From positions 1-64,000 of the forward strand of contig SCVW01000001.1 in NCBI GenBank assembly GCA_007244375.1: a stretch of DNA of 64,000 nucleotides. Reading direction: 5' to 3'. A program made the translations under genes and the position numbers. Below are positions 55,495 to 63,783 of this stretch, in pieces. Source of the stretch: Smithella sp. (GTDB lineage Bacteria > Desulfobacterota > Syntrophia > Syntrophales > Smithellaceae). Under the pieces are notes generated by a model. That model did no database searches and was not told the DNA's origin. It saw nothing but the letters and a program-made list of their open reading frames with translations. Each line of letters begins with the position of its first letter. Position 1 is the stretch's first letter.

Positions 55495-55653
55495 TTACTC
55501 CGGTGAGAATTCATCTTTACTGGCACCGCAAACAGGACATGTCCAATCGTCCGGTAAATCTTCAAAAGGTGTTCCGGGAGGAATTCCACCTTCCTTATCG
55601 CCTTCTGCCGGATCATAAACATAACCGCACACACCGCAAACATACTTTTTCAT
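55495..55653 (-). CDS. Rubredoxin
   Basis: A frame of 52 codons, shorter than those usually listed, encodes [35 protein letters not shown] and [11 protein letters not shown]. Both CxxCG knuckles and the full rubredoxin length are there. It carries one electron from an NAD(P)H reductase to its neighbours, flavodiiron protein and rubrerythrin. An AAGGAG stands before the ATG. It was found by reading the 17-26 base gaps in the operon. Confidence 0.97.
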   Translation of the reverse strand: MKKYVCGVCGYVYDPAEGDKEGGIPPGTPFEDLPDDWTCPVCGASKDEFSPE

Positions 55654-55670
55654 TATTCACTCCTTAATGT

Positions 55671-56888
55671 TTATTTTTGTAAGGAAGTTACTCTTTTCAT
55701 TAACTCTGCAGCAATAGTTTTACCCAACTCATGACATTTTTCCAAAACATCACTCCCGGGAGCGTTCTTTACGGCAATTGATTCAGCTACGATATCAACT
55801 TTCATTTCTTTGAGCATTGCTTCCAGATGTTTCACCGACTCTCCACTCCAGCCGTAAGAACCGAATGCTGCACCAATTTTATTTACCGGTTTCAATCCCT
55901 TCAGATAGGTCATCACGTCCGCCATTTGCGGCAGAATATTGTTGTTAAGTGTCGGCGAACCGACAATTAACGCACCGGCATCCAATACTTCATAAACAAC
56001 CTCACTACGGTGGACTTCATTCATAGACATGAGCCTTACTTTTACACCAGCCTGTGCCAGTGCTTCACTGATGATTCTAGCCATTTTCTCGGTGGAGTGC
56101 CACATCGTCGCGTAAACCACAACCGCCTTGGCAGTCGGTTTCTGCAGAGCCCATTTTTTATAAAGATCAATGATCCACCCTATATCTTTGCGCCAGATCG
56201 GTCCGTGATCGGGAGCAATAATCTTGATTTTCAGTCCCGCTGCCGCGACCTTCTCCAGAGCCTTCAGGACAATTGCGGAATAAGGCAGAATGATATTGGC
56301 GTAATAAGTTGCCCCTTCATATTCCAGAGTCGCCGCCGGAATCTCATCGGCAAAACGCTCGAGCGTCGCCAGATGCATGCCGAAAGTATCCTGCGAAAAT
56401 AAAAGTTCATCCTTGACCAGATAAGTAAACATACTGTCCGGCCAATGAATCATGCGCGTTTCCATGAAGGTAAGTTCCATATTACCGAGGCTGAGCGTCT
56501 CACCGTCTTTCACCGGAATAATTTCATGCTCATCATGAAACAACTCTTTCAGCGTTTTTACACCAACTGTCGAAGCAAATACCTTTTGAGGTTTGATGAA
56601 ATCAATTACCTCAGGCAGACATCCGGAATGATCCATCTCGGAATGATTGGAAACAATATATTTTATTTTAGACGGTTCGATTACGGATTTAATACGGGCC
56701 AGCATTTCACCCATAAACGGCGCCTTTACCGTATCTATTAAGGTAATATCATCCGCCATCACCAGATAAGCATTATAAGTACTGCCATGCGGCGTCGTGT
56801 ATCCATGAAAATCGCGGATTGTCCAATCTATGGCACCTACCCAATAAACATTGTCAGTCACTTTTATAGCCGAATAGATATCCTTCAT
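55671..56888 (-). CDS. fprA: Flavodiiron protein (FprA/ROO type)
   Basis: The 405-residue protein reduces oxygen or nitric oxide. Its N-terminal metallo-beta-lactamase-like domain has the iron ligands NHSEMDHSGCL and the later HWPDSMFTYL and APDHGPIW. A C-terminal flavodoxin domain starts near residue 255 (KAVVVYATMWHSTEKMARIIS). Rubredoxin, its usual electron donor, is the next gene. It has a clear promoter at 56922-56949 and AAAGAGGTG before the ATG. Confidence 0.93.
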   Translation of the reverse strand: MKDIYSAIKVTDNVYWVGAIDWTIRDFHGYTTPHGSTYNAYLVMADDITLIDTVKAPFMGEMLARIKSVIEPSKIKYIVSNHSEMDHSGCLPEVIDFIKPQKVFASTVGVKTLKELFHDEHEIIPVKDGETLSLGNMELTFMETRMIHWPDSMFTYLVKDELLFSQDTFGMHLATLERFADEIPAATLEYEGATYYANIILPYSAIVLKALEKVAAAGLKIKIIAPDHGPIWRKDIGWIIDLYKKWALQKPTAKAVVVYATMWHSTEKMARIISEALAQAGVKVRLMSMNEVHRSEVVYEVLDAGALIVGSPTLNNNILPQMADVMTYLKGLKPVNKIGAAFGSYGWSGESVKHLEAMLKEMKVDIVAESIAVKNAPGSDVLEKCHELGKTIAAELMKRVTSLQK

Positions 56889-56921
56889 TACTGCACCTCT
56901 TTCTGAATTTACGATGAAAAT

Positions 56922-56949
56922 AATATAAGTTCCAAGCAGGCAATGTCAA
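56922..56949 (-). promoter_or_regulatory. Sigma-70-type promoter of the flavodiiron operon
   Basis: On the minus strand TTGACA (56944-56949) is followed after 16 bases by TATATT (56922-56927). The start codon is at 56888. The -35 is perfect and the -10 is near consensus. Confidence 0.6.
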
Positions 56950-57038
56950 TCAATACTTATATTAATTTGCCTGTAATTCCCAAACCGTCAGATTAAATAT
57001 TAATGCCGTAGCGAAGTTAACGATAAGACAAATGTTTT

Positions 57039-57052
57039 CACGTCTGGACGTG
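57039..57052. promoter_or_regulatory. Inverted repeat in the divergent promoter region
   Basis: CACGTC and GACGTG face each other across two bases between the flavodiiron operon and the radical SAM gene. It is a possible regulator site or a small hairpin. The rest of 56889-57120 shows no gene. Confidence 0.3.
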
Positions 57053-57120
57053 TAAATAATTTATCACAGAGAAGTATATTGGCAACAAATAATAGAACCA
57101 ACTTCTTTTTTTTTACAATA

Positions 57121-57149
57121 TTGACATACCTTTCTTTTGTTCCTATAAT
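57121..57149 (+). promoter_or_regulatory. Consensus sigma-70 promoter of the radical SAM gene
   Basis: TTGACA at 57121-57126 and TATAAT at 57144-57149 are separated by exactly 17 bases, a perfect match to consensus. Transcription would start near 57156, about 15 bases before the TTG start codon, so the leader is very short and includes AAAGG. Confidence 0.75.
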
Positions 57150-57170
57150 TTTCTTAAAGGAAAATTATAG

Positions 57171-58115
57171 TTGTTAAATTATTTCCAAAATAAGAAGTTT
57201 TTAAAATTTGCATATATACCATGGCCTTTTGACCTTTCGTGGTTTTTTCTCCAGCGAAAAATACTGGGGCGCAAATTACCGCTTTTAGCCAGCTTTAAGG
57301 TTACTTACAGCTGCAACCTGGCCTGTCTGGCGTGCCCCTTTCATCTGCACTCTGATAATGAAAAGACTCACATGTCCTGGAATACGGCAATCAGGAAATT
57401 GAACTCATTGCATCAGCTCGGTACCCGCTTGGTCGTTTTTGAAGGCGGCGAACCGCTGCTATGGCGTGACGGTTCCCGCTATTTTCACGATCTTGTCCTT
57501 TATGCCAGAAAATATTTCCTGCGTGTGGCGGTGACAACCAACGGCACACTGCCCCTCGATGTTCCATCGCATACATTGTGGGTGAGTCTGGACGGACTGA
57601 AGGAAACGCATGATTATTTAAGAAGTGATTCCTTCGACCGAATATGTTTCAACATCAAGAATACTAAACACCCCAAGGTTTTCATTCACTGTACTCTGAA
57701 TCGCCGCAACTGGCGTGATTTGGAATCTTTAGCGAAGTGGGTAAAGAAAATGCCGATATTAAAAGGAATGACCGTTCAGTTTTTTTACCCTTATAATCAG
57801 GGAGAAGATGATCTTTCCCTTTTGCCGGAAGAACGTCGCGCCGTCATCGAAAAATTGCTGGAACTAAAAAAAAGAGGGGTGCCAATTTTAAATTCGGCAA
57901 ACAGACTTAAGGCCTTTATTGACAATCACTGGACCTGTCATGATGATATCCTGATTAATGTCGAGCCGGATGGTAGCATCACGAAAGGCTGTTATGTTAA
58001 AAACCGCGGTAAAATCAACTGTGATGCCTGCGGATTCACACCTGTTGCCGAAGCATCCGGAGCTTTGGATTTTATACCAGGATCAATATACGCGGGATGG
58101 AGGTTGTTTTTTTAG
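57171..58115 (+). CDS. Radical SAM protein with C-terminal cysteine-rich (SPASM-like) region
   Basis: The 314-residue protein has the radical SAM motif CNLACLAC (CxxxCxxC) in TYSCNLACLACPFHLH, FEGGEPLLWRDG, TTNGTLPLD and VSLDGLKETHDYLRS. Near the C-terminus further cysteines (WTCHDD, KGCYVKNRGKINCDACG) look like an auxiliary cluster region. The substrate is unknown. The gene starts with TTG behind AAAGG and stands alone, with a consensus promoter. It points away from the flavodiiron operon. Confidence 0.82.
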   Translation: MLNYFQNKKFLKFAYIPWPFDLSWFFLQRKILGRKLPLLASFKVTYSCNLACLACPFHLHSDNEKTHMSWNTAIRKLNSLHQLGTRLVVFEGGEPLLWRDGSRYFHDLVLYARKYFLRVAVTTNGTLPLDVPSHTLWVSLDGLKETHDYLRSDSFDRICFNIKNTKHPKVFIHCTLNRRNWRDLESLAKWVKKMPILKGMTVQFFYPYNQGEDDLSLLPEERRAVIEKLLELKKRGVPILNSANRLKAFIDNHWTCHDDILINVEPDGSITKGCYVKNRGKINCDACGFTPVAEASGALDFIPGSIYAGWRLFF

Positions 58116-58251
58116 GATTCAAGAACAGCCAAACAAAAAATCCCCGGATTTATTTTTCCACCTGCACATGTTCAGCAGAGAAAATCATAAACAAATTACC
58201 AGCAAATCCTTGTCCGGCTCCATCTTTATAACTCTTATTCAAATTTTCCTG

Positions 58252-59946
58252 TTAATTGGCATTTAATCTCTTTATTCGAAACAAAAAGAAAAGAAACATA
58301 CACAGAAGAAGTCCAACCATCATTGAAGGCAGATAACCGGCAAACAGTAACCAGGAGAATCCAATCAAAGGATAAAGTGCCGCCCTGACCGCTGTCTTTG
58401 CCAATGATTTGTCCTTAATGTAGTTTGCAACAACAGGACTATTACGGTAGTACCAGGCGACAAATTTCCGTCCAAAATCATTTGTCACCAAGTATTTGTC
58501 TCTAAGCTGTCGTAAAATTTCCACCTGATCTGCCATCGGCGAATCAAATGCTGCCGTGGCAACGAAACATTTTTTGCCGCCGACAAAAATGTCGTCACCA
58601 CTACCGGGCGCCTCCTTCGTGGTCACATCGAAGTTGTCAGATATTTTGCCAACGGTAAGCTTCGCGCTCACTGTCGTTGAATTATTCTCCGATGAAAAAA
58701 GTTGAACGGTTATAGTATCTCCATCGTTCACTGTTCCGTCGGCACTTGTGTATACTCCGCCGTTGACGGAGTATTTGCCGCCTGTGACAGAGACAGGTAC
58801 GGCTCCATTGAATCCAAATACCTTTATTGTATTCGACGTAATTGCCGTGTTCAATGCCACTTTCGTCTGATCAGTAAAGATGAATTGAGTGGTCACATTG
58901 AAGGCAGCAGATACATCACCGATGGTAAGCTTCGCACTCGACATTATGTTGGAACTATCCGATGAAGTCAGTTGAACGGTGATGGTATCTCTATTCTTAA
59001 CTGTGCCGTCGTCACTTGTATATTCTCCACCGTTAATGGAATATTTGCCACTTGTAATAGAGACAGGCACTGCCGCATCTATCCCTGATACTGTTATGGT
59101 ATTTGACTTAACTGTCGTCCTTGGCGCTACATTCATCTGATCGTCAAAGGTAAACTGTTTAGGGCTCTTGCTGATACCGCCGGGATCGAACGCCCAGAAA
59201 TCTCTTACAAGAACACTATCGTATCCTGTTCCTATGTATCTCTTTGTCCCTATGGAGAAACCGACGGCTCCATATCTTGCCGTTCCCCCGAAATCAGCTT
59301 TCCTCTCCCAGATATTTTTAACAGGATCAAACTCCCAGAAATCTTTGTAATAGGAACCATCATATCCCGTTCCTATATAACCTTTGTTATTGGTTGAAAA
59401 ACCAACAGCAGAACTTCGTGCTGCTCCCTTAAAATCGGCTTTCTTTTTCCAGATATTTTTTACAGGGTCGTACTCCCAGAAGTCTTTGCAATAAGAGCCA
59501 CTGGATCCTGTCCCTATGTAACCCTTATTGCCAATGGAAAAGCCTACTGCAGAATCTCGCGCTGCCCCCCTAAAATCGGCCTTTTGTTTCCAGGTATTTA
59601 ACGCCGGATTATACTCCCAGAAATCTTTGTTATATATACCGTTATATCCTGTCCCTACGTAACCCTTGCCTCCAATAGAAAAACCAACAGCAGAGTTTCG
59701 CGCCACTCCCCCAAAATCGGCCTTCTGCGTCCAGGTATTTTGTGTAGAATCATACTCCCAGAAATCTTTAGAATAGGAGCCATCGTATCCTAGCCCTATG
59801 TAACCCTTGCCACTGATAGAAAAACCGACAGCAGAATTTCGTGCTTTTCCACCAAAATCGGCCTTTTGAGTCCATGTACCATAAGGTGATCGGGAATCCG
59901 AACAGCTTACGAGCAATGCAACGGCAATCAATATTAACTTCTTCAT
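58252..59946 (-). CDS. Kelch-like repeat lipoprotein with CFI-box C-terminus
   Basis: The start at 59946 gives a lipoprotein signal (LILIAVALLVSC, lipobox cysteine at 15). Residues 25-259 are five repeats of 47 residues, each of the form WTQKADFGGxARxSAVGFSI then KDFWEYDP. Residues 265-444 are two copies of a 90-residue beta domain (GKYSxNGGxYTSxDGT). After a short linker comes CFVATAAFDSPMADQV and a C-terminal membrane helix (FSWLLFAGYLPSMMVGLLLCMFLFFLF), the known CFI-box C-terminal sorting motif. A surface or envelope role is likely; the ligand is unknown. A longer N-terminus to 59973 is possible. Confidence 0.85.
   Translation of the reverse strand: MKKLILIAVALLVSCSDSRSPYGTWTQKADFGGKARNSAVGFSISGKGYIGLGYDGSYSKDFWEYDSTQNTWTQKADFGGVARNSAVGFSIGGKGYVGTGYNGIYNKDFWEYNPALNTWKQKADFRGAARDSAVGFSIGNKGYIGTGSSGSYCKDFWEYDPVKNIWKKKADFKGAARSSAVGFSTNNKGYIGTGYDGSYYKDFWEFDPVKNIWERKADFGGTARYGAVGFSIGTKRYIGTGYDSVLVRDFWAFDPGGISKSPKQFTFDDQMNVAPRTTVKSNTITVSGIDAAVPVSITSGKYSINGGEYTSDDGTVKNRDTITVQLTSSDSSNIMSSAKLTIGDVSAAFNVTTQFIFTDQTKVALNTAITSNTIKVFGFNGAVPVSVTGGKYSVNGGVYTSADGTVNDGDTITVQLFSSENNSTTVSAKLTVGKISDNFDVTTKEAPGSGDDIFVGGKKCFVATAAFDSPMADQVEILRQLRDKYLVTNDFGRKFVAWYYRNSPVVANYIKDKSLAKTAVRAALYPLIGFSWLLFAGYLPSMMVGLLLCMFLFFLFRIKRLNAN
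59170..59874 (-). repeat. Five tandem 141-bp repeats in the kelch-like gene
   Basis: The coding region has five head-to-tail copies of a 141 bp unit, close in sequence, that make the five 47-residue modules. Such arrays can expand or contract by recombination. A 270 bp two-copy repeat (58615-59154) follows. Confidence 0.8.
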
Positions 59947-59993
59947 ATTTGTATCCCGATTTTTTATTGTCATCTTTTTTCTTTAATTTATTA

Positions 59994-60386
59994 TTATTTC
60001 AACACACCCATATTATTCAAATCATCGATCGTCACTGTAGGAGGCATTTCATTTTTTCTGATCTTTTTCACAACAAATTCGGCGACTTTCTGTGCTTTGT
60101 CTTTTGCGCTAAACCCTTCATTGCCCGATAATGCCGGAATACTTGGTTGATGCACTAATGGCTTCCCATTAATTAAAATATCATACCCGAAAGTTTTGTT
60201 GACAGAAGATATTATCCTGATAGAAATTTCTGCATTAATGTAAGGATTGTTTTGTTGTCTTGTTTCTTTGCCAACTTCTTGTTTTCCGGTTGCTTCATCA
60301 GAGGATATTGATGCCGCCGGCAAACAGGTTAAGATGATTAATATAAAATAAACTGCAAGGAAGACGGTTAATTTATTATTATCCAT
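59994..60386 (-). CDS. DUF4907 family exported protein
   Basis: The protein starts, by choice, at ATG 60386 (MDNNKLTVFLAVYFILIILTCLPAAS), which gives a standard signal peptide; an ATG at 60407 adds acidic residues. The mature part matches DUF4907: FGYDILINGKPLVHQPSIPALSGNEGFSAKDKAQKVAEFVVKKI and MPPTVTIDDLNNMGVL. The function is unknown. It lies just upstream of the kelch-like lipoprotein gene (gap 47 bases) and may be its partner. Confidence 0.8.
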   Translation of the reverse strand: MDNNKLTVFLAVYFILIILTCLPAASISSDEATGKQEVGKETRQQNNPYINAEISIRIISSVNKTFGYDILINGKPLVHQPSIPALSGNEGFSAKDKAQKVAEFVVKKIRKNEMPPTVTIDDLNNMGVLK

Positions 60387-60624
60387 TAATAATATTTCGT
60401 CTCTCATTTAATTTTTCTGAATCTAATATTAGTAAGACGCTGCTTTCTTTTGAGATAAGTTTATGTTCATTCCATATATATGTCAATTTTTTTAGAAAAT
60501 AATTATCAGTAAAAATTTTGTAGAAAAAGACCGAATTGGAAAACAAATTCACAGGAAGAGTGAACGCATTAGAGGTGAGCTAAAACAGATTAATAAAACA
60601 CTGAATACGACACCCCTTTTTTAC

Positions 60625-60653
60625 TTGACATAATCATTTTACCCTTTTATCGT
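60625..60653 (+). promoter_or_regulatory. Possible promoter of the Prc protease gene
   Basis: TTGACA (60625-60630), 17 bases, then TATCGT (60648-60653), four of six consensus. It lies 70 bases upstream of the start codon. The rest of the 336-base gap (60387-60722) shows no other gene. Confidence 0.35.
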
Positions 60654-60722
60654 CATCAATGTAATTTTTTAGTACAAGGCAAACCTATTCATATTTGGCT
60701 TAAATCAAAACAGAGTATAATT

Positions 60723-62855
60723 ATGTCGGATAAAAATACCAACGATATCAACGAATACAGTTCAGGGAAAAATCACCGTAGCAGCAGAATAATTTTCAGT
60801 AGCAAAAAAAGATTCAATTGGGAAAGATTTCTGCTGCTTCTGCTGCTGATTTTGATTTTGCCTCTTTCCTCAGTGGCCAAAAACCTTACCTGCAACCGCC
60901 TGCCGGTACTGATGAAAAGTCTTCTGTACAATCACTACGCAATAAAAAACCTGACGGGCGATGTAAAAAATCATGCCGTTAACAATATGATTCAACGACT
61001 GGACCCATCTAAAACGCTTTTGTACGCATCTGATCTGGAAAGGTTCAAATCATATCTGCAGGATTTGTTCGTAAGCATACAAAATGCTAACTGCGCTTCA
61101 CTCTATCCGGTCTATAATTTGCTCGTCACACGGGCACAGGAAAATGAAACTATTGTAAAAAAGATTTTAGGGCCGGACTATCACCTTGACGAAACTCTGG
61201 AATTAAACATCGACGTAAAAAAGCGGCCATATGCCAGGACAACAACGGAAAAGCAAATTCTTCTGAAAAAAATTGTACAATTCCAGATTGAAAATGATTT
61301 GCTGGCAGGTATCGACTTGGCGGAAGCCAAGAAAAAACAGGTTCACCGATATGAACTGCAAACTATGCGGGTAGTTGAACGTAATCCTGAAGAATTGATT
61401 ACCATTGCCGCAGAGGCTTTCGCTCAGTCCTTAGATCCTCATACGACCTATCTGTCCCCCGAAGATCTGGAAGATCTACGGATTCAAATGCAACTTTCTC
61501 TGGAAGGAATTGGGGCAGTCCTTAGGAGCGACAACGGTTTTACCATCATCGAGGAGTTGATTCCAGGAGGAGCCGCCGAACGCTCAGGCCTGCTCAAGCC
61601 AGCGGATAAGATCATCGCTGTGACTCAGGCAAAAGAGACTCCAGTTAATATCATCGATATGGATCTGCATGACGTTGTCAGAATGATCCGTGGCAAAAAA
61701 GGAACACAGGTAACCTTGACAATCTTGCGGCAGGCAGAACGCACATACCGCTTAAATGTGACTATAACACGCGATAAGGTCGACATCAAGGAACAGGAAG
61801 CTAAAATTACCTATGAATCTCGAAAAGTGGACGGAAAGCATTACCGCTTCGGTATTATAGATCTTCCGTCTTTTTACGGCGATGAAAAGGGAAACAAGTC
61901 CTGCTATGAGGACGTGAAAAACCTTCTGGTCGAGGCCCGACATCAGCACGTTGACGGAATCGTACTGGATCTGTCACGTAACGGGGGAGGTTTACTCTCC
62001 GAAGCAGTACGTATTGCAGGTCTTTTTCTTGGTGAAGGTGCAATCGTGGCAACCAAAGACAGTCATGAACGAATAACGATTTATGTCAATGGTTCAGGCA
62101 CACCGGAAATGAAGGGAAAATATAAATTGGTTAAGTTTCCCGCCGAAAACCCACGCTCGGTTTACACAGGCCATCTTGTCGTATTGACAAGCCGCTTAAG
62201 TGCATCGGCCAGCGAAATCGTAGCTGGCGCTCTAAAAGACTATAATCGGGCTGTTATCATCGGTACTGATCATACCTTTGGTAAGGGCTCCGTACAGGTA
62301 TTGACACCACTACCCCAGGATCTGGGAGGCATGAAAGTTACCACGTCTTTGTTCTTTCTTCCCGGCGGCCACTCCACACAAAAGACAGGTGTAGAAGCAG
62401 ACGTGCGGTTGCCTAACTTTTTCACTCTTGAAGATATCGGTGAAGCGGCATTGGAATATCCACTACCATCTCAAACAATAAAACCCTTTCTGGACCGGTA
62501 CATAAATCACACGCAGCCCTGGACAAGTGTGGAACAGCCCATGCTAACAACACTGGCAGTGAAGTCCAGGATCAGGATTGCCAAAGACGATAAATTTGCC
62601 GAAATTATAAAAAATAACAAAGAGGCTGCCGAAAGAAAAGGAATTATAAAACTTGCAGACTTGCGCAAGGAAGTGAAAAGGGAAGGAGGAAGCAAAGAAA
62701 ATAAAACATCGACCGAACTCAAGCAGAGAACAAAAGAACAATATGCACCTTTTGTTAATGAAAGCATCAACGTTCTACTCGACATGGTGATGCTGAGTTC
62801 AGCGCAGCCTGTAGCGCATGCTTCTGGGTGGCCGGACGGGACGTTGAACTTATAA
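60723..62855 (+). CDS. prc: Carboxy-terminal processing (tail-specific) protease, Prc type
   Basis: The 710-residue protease has an N-terminal membrane anchor (FLLLLLLILILPLSSVA), an alpha-helical domain (NNMIQRLDPSKTLLYASDLERF), a PDZ domain at about 245-330 (LEGIGAVLRSDNGFTIIEELIPGGAAERSGLLKPADKIIAV), and an S41 catalytic region with SRLSASASEIVAGAL (Ser near 490) and FGKGSVQVLTPL (Lys near 520). It degrades periplasmic proteins with exposed C-terminal tails and processes envelope proteins. The C-terminal GLMLS-like region continues to about 700. Confidence 0.9.
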   Translation: MSDKNTNDINEYSSGKNHRSSRIIFSSKKRFNWERFLLLLLLILILPLSSVAKNLTCNRLPVLMKSLLYNHYAIKNLTGDVKNHAVNNMIQRLDPSKTLLYASDLERFKSYLQDLFVSIQNANCASLYPVYNLLVTRAQENETIVKKILGPDYHLDETLELNIDVKKRPYARTTTEKQILLKKIVQFQIENDLLAGIDLAEAKKKQVHRYELQTMRVVERNPEELITIAAEAFAQSLDPHTTYLSPEDLEDLRIQMQLSLEGIGAVLRSDNGFTIIEELIPGGAAERSGLLKPADKIIAVTQAKETPVNIIDMDLHDVVRMIRGKKGTQVTLTILRQAERTYRLNVTITRDKVDIKEQEAKITYESRKVDGKHYRFGIIDLPSFYGDEKGNKSCYEDVKNLLVEARHQHVDGIVLDLSRNGGGLLSEAVRIAGLFLGEGAIVATKDSHERITIYVNGSGTPEMKGKYKLVKFPAENPRSVYTGHLVVLTSRLSASASEIVAGALKDYNRAVIIGTDHTFGKGSVQVLTPLPQDLGGMKVTTSLFFLPGGHSTQKTGVEADVRLPNFFTLEDIGEAALEYPLPSQTIKPFLDRYINHTQPWTSVEQPMLTTLAVKSRIRIAKDDKFAEIIKNNKEAAERKGIIKLADLRKEVKREGGSKENKTSTELKQRTKEQYAPFVNESINVLLDMVMLSSAQPVAHASGWPDGTLNL

Positions 62856-63035
62856 ACAAATAACCGGACCAGTCAAGTTTAAAAAATTGTCTTTCTTTTT
62901 TTTCCCCGGAAAGTTAAGTACCGATTAAATTTTATTGATATTAATCATTTTACAAGCGAGTATTTAAGCATTTTCGTACCACATGGTAGGCTGTCAAATT
63001 TATCTGATGCTTGTCAAGGAGAAGTGTTTGCTATC

Positions 63036-63749
63036 TTAAAAATATCCTTTAAATAAATAATCCAAATCATCTGCCATCCGGCCGTCTATGGAGAAATTTA
63101 CACTGTCGGCAAAAACATCCAGCACAACAATGGCATTAAGACTTGCATCCCTACTTTCGACAGTTCTAAGTCTTTTACAAAAACTTTCGTTGACCAATCT
63201 TATATTTTCATAGGTTTCGGCCAGTTTTTTCAAATCCCAGTCCGGTTCAATGCCGCGCTGATACAGAAAATACTGGGCCAATAAATACATCGAAATGGCG
63301 CGATACTCTGTCTCCTGTATCGTGGCAAACGGTAGATGAAAACGCACCATCGGCTTTAACTTTTCCAAAATAGGGCAGCCGCTGGTAACCATATATATAC
63401 CGATTAAGGAACTTACGCCATGTTGCAAATCCACCTGTTTGATATACTTTCTTTCCGGAGCACTGACAATAACCTCTACCGGTTCGTAAGAAGCAAAATT
63501 GCTGAAGTAATCTACGACATCTACCATATTTACGGCAACCGGGCAGAATTCGTATTTATCATTCAAAGTACAGTTAGGGCATTTGAAACAGCTTAGCTTA
63601 GTCCAGTCAGGATAAGACTCTTTATCTGTTTTCATTAAATTAAGAGAGTTGCTTTCTAGCTCGATATTAAATTCTTTTTCAACACCGTTTTTGAATTTGA
63701 ATTTGTAATTGTATATTACCTTTTCTGAAGAAAAGCGCCCATCTTTCAT
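63036..63749 (-). CDS. Uncharacterised protein with N-terminal CxxC motif (perhaps DUF6901-like)
   Basis: The 237-residue protein has a beta-type start (VIYNYKFKFKNGVEKEFNIELES) followed by CFKCPNCTLNDKYEFCP, a cysteine set that may bind a metal. The rest is helical and ordered (YFSNFASYEPVEVIVSAPERKYIKQVDLQHGVSSLIGIYMVTSGCPILEKL). I think it belongs to the DUF6901 family but am not sure. It stands alone on the minus strand, between the protease and the IorB fragment. Confidence 0.65.
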   Translation of the reverse strand: MKDGRFSSEKVIYNYKFKFKNGVEKEFNIELESNSLNLMKTDKESYPDWTKLSCFKCPNCTLNDKYEFCPVAVNMVDVVDYFSNFASYEPVEVIVSAPERKYIKQVDLQHGVSSLIGIYMVTSGCPILEKLKPMVRFHLPFATIQETEYRAISMYLLAQYFLYQRGIEPDWDLKKLAETYENIRLVNESFCKRLRTVESRDASLNAIVVLDVFADSVNFSIDGRMADDLDYLFKGYF

Positions 63750-63783
63750 ACTTTAATTCCATCTTTAATTAAGTGAAACCATA

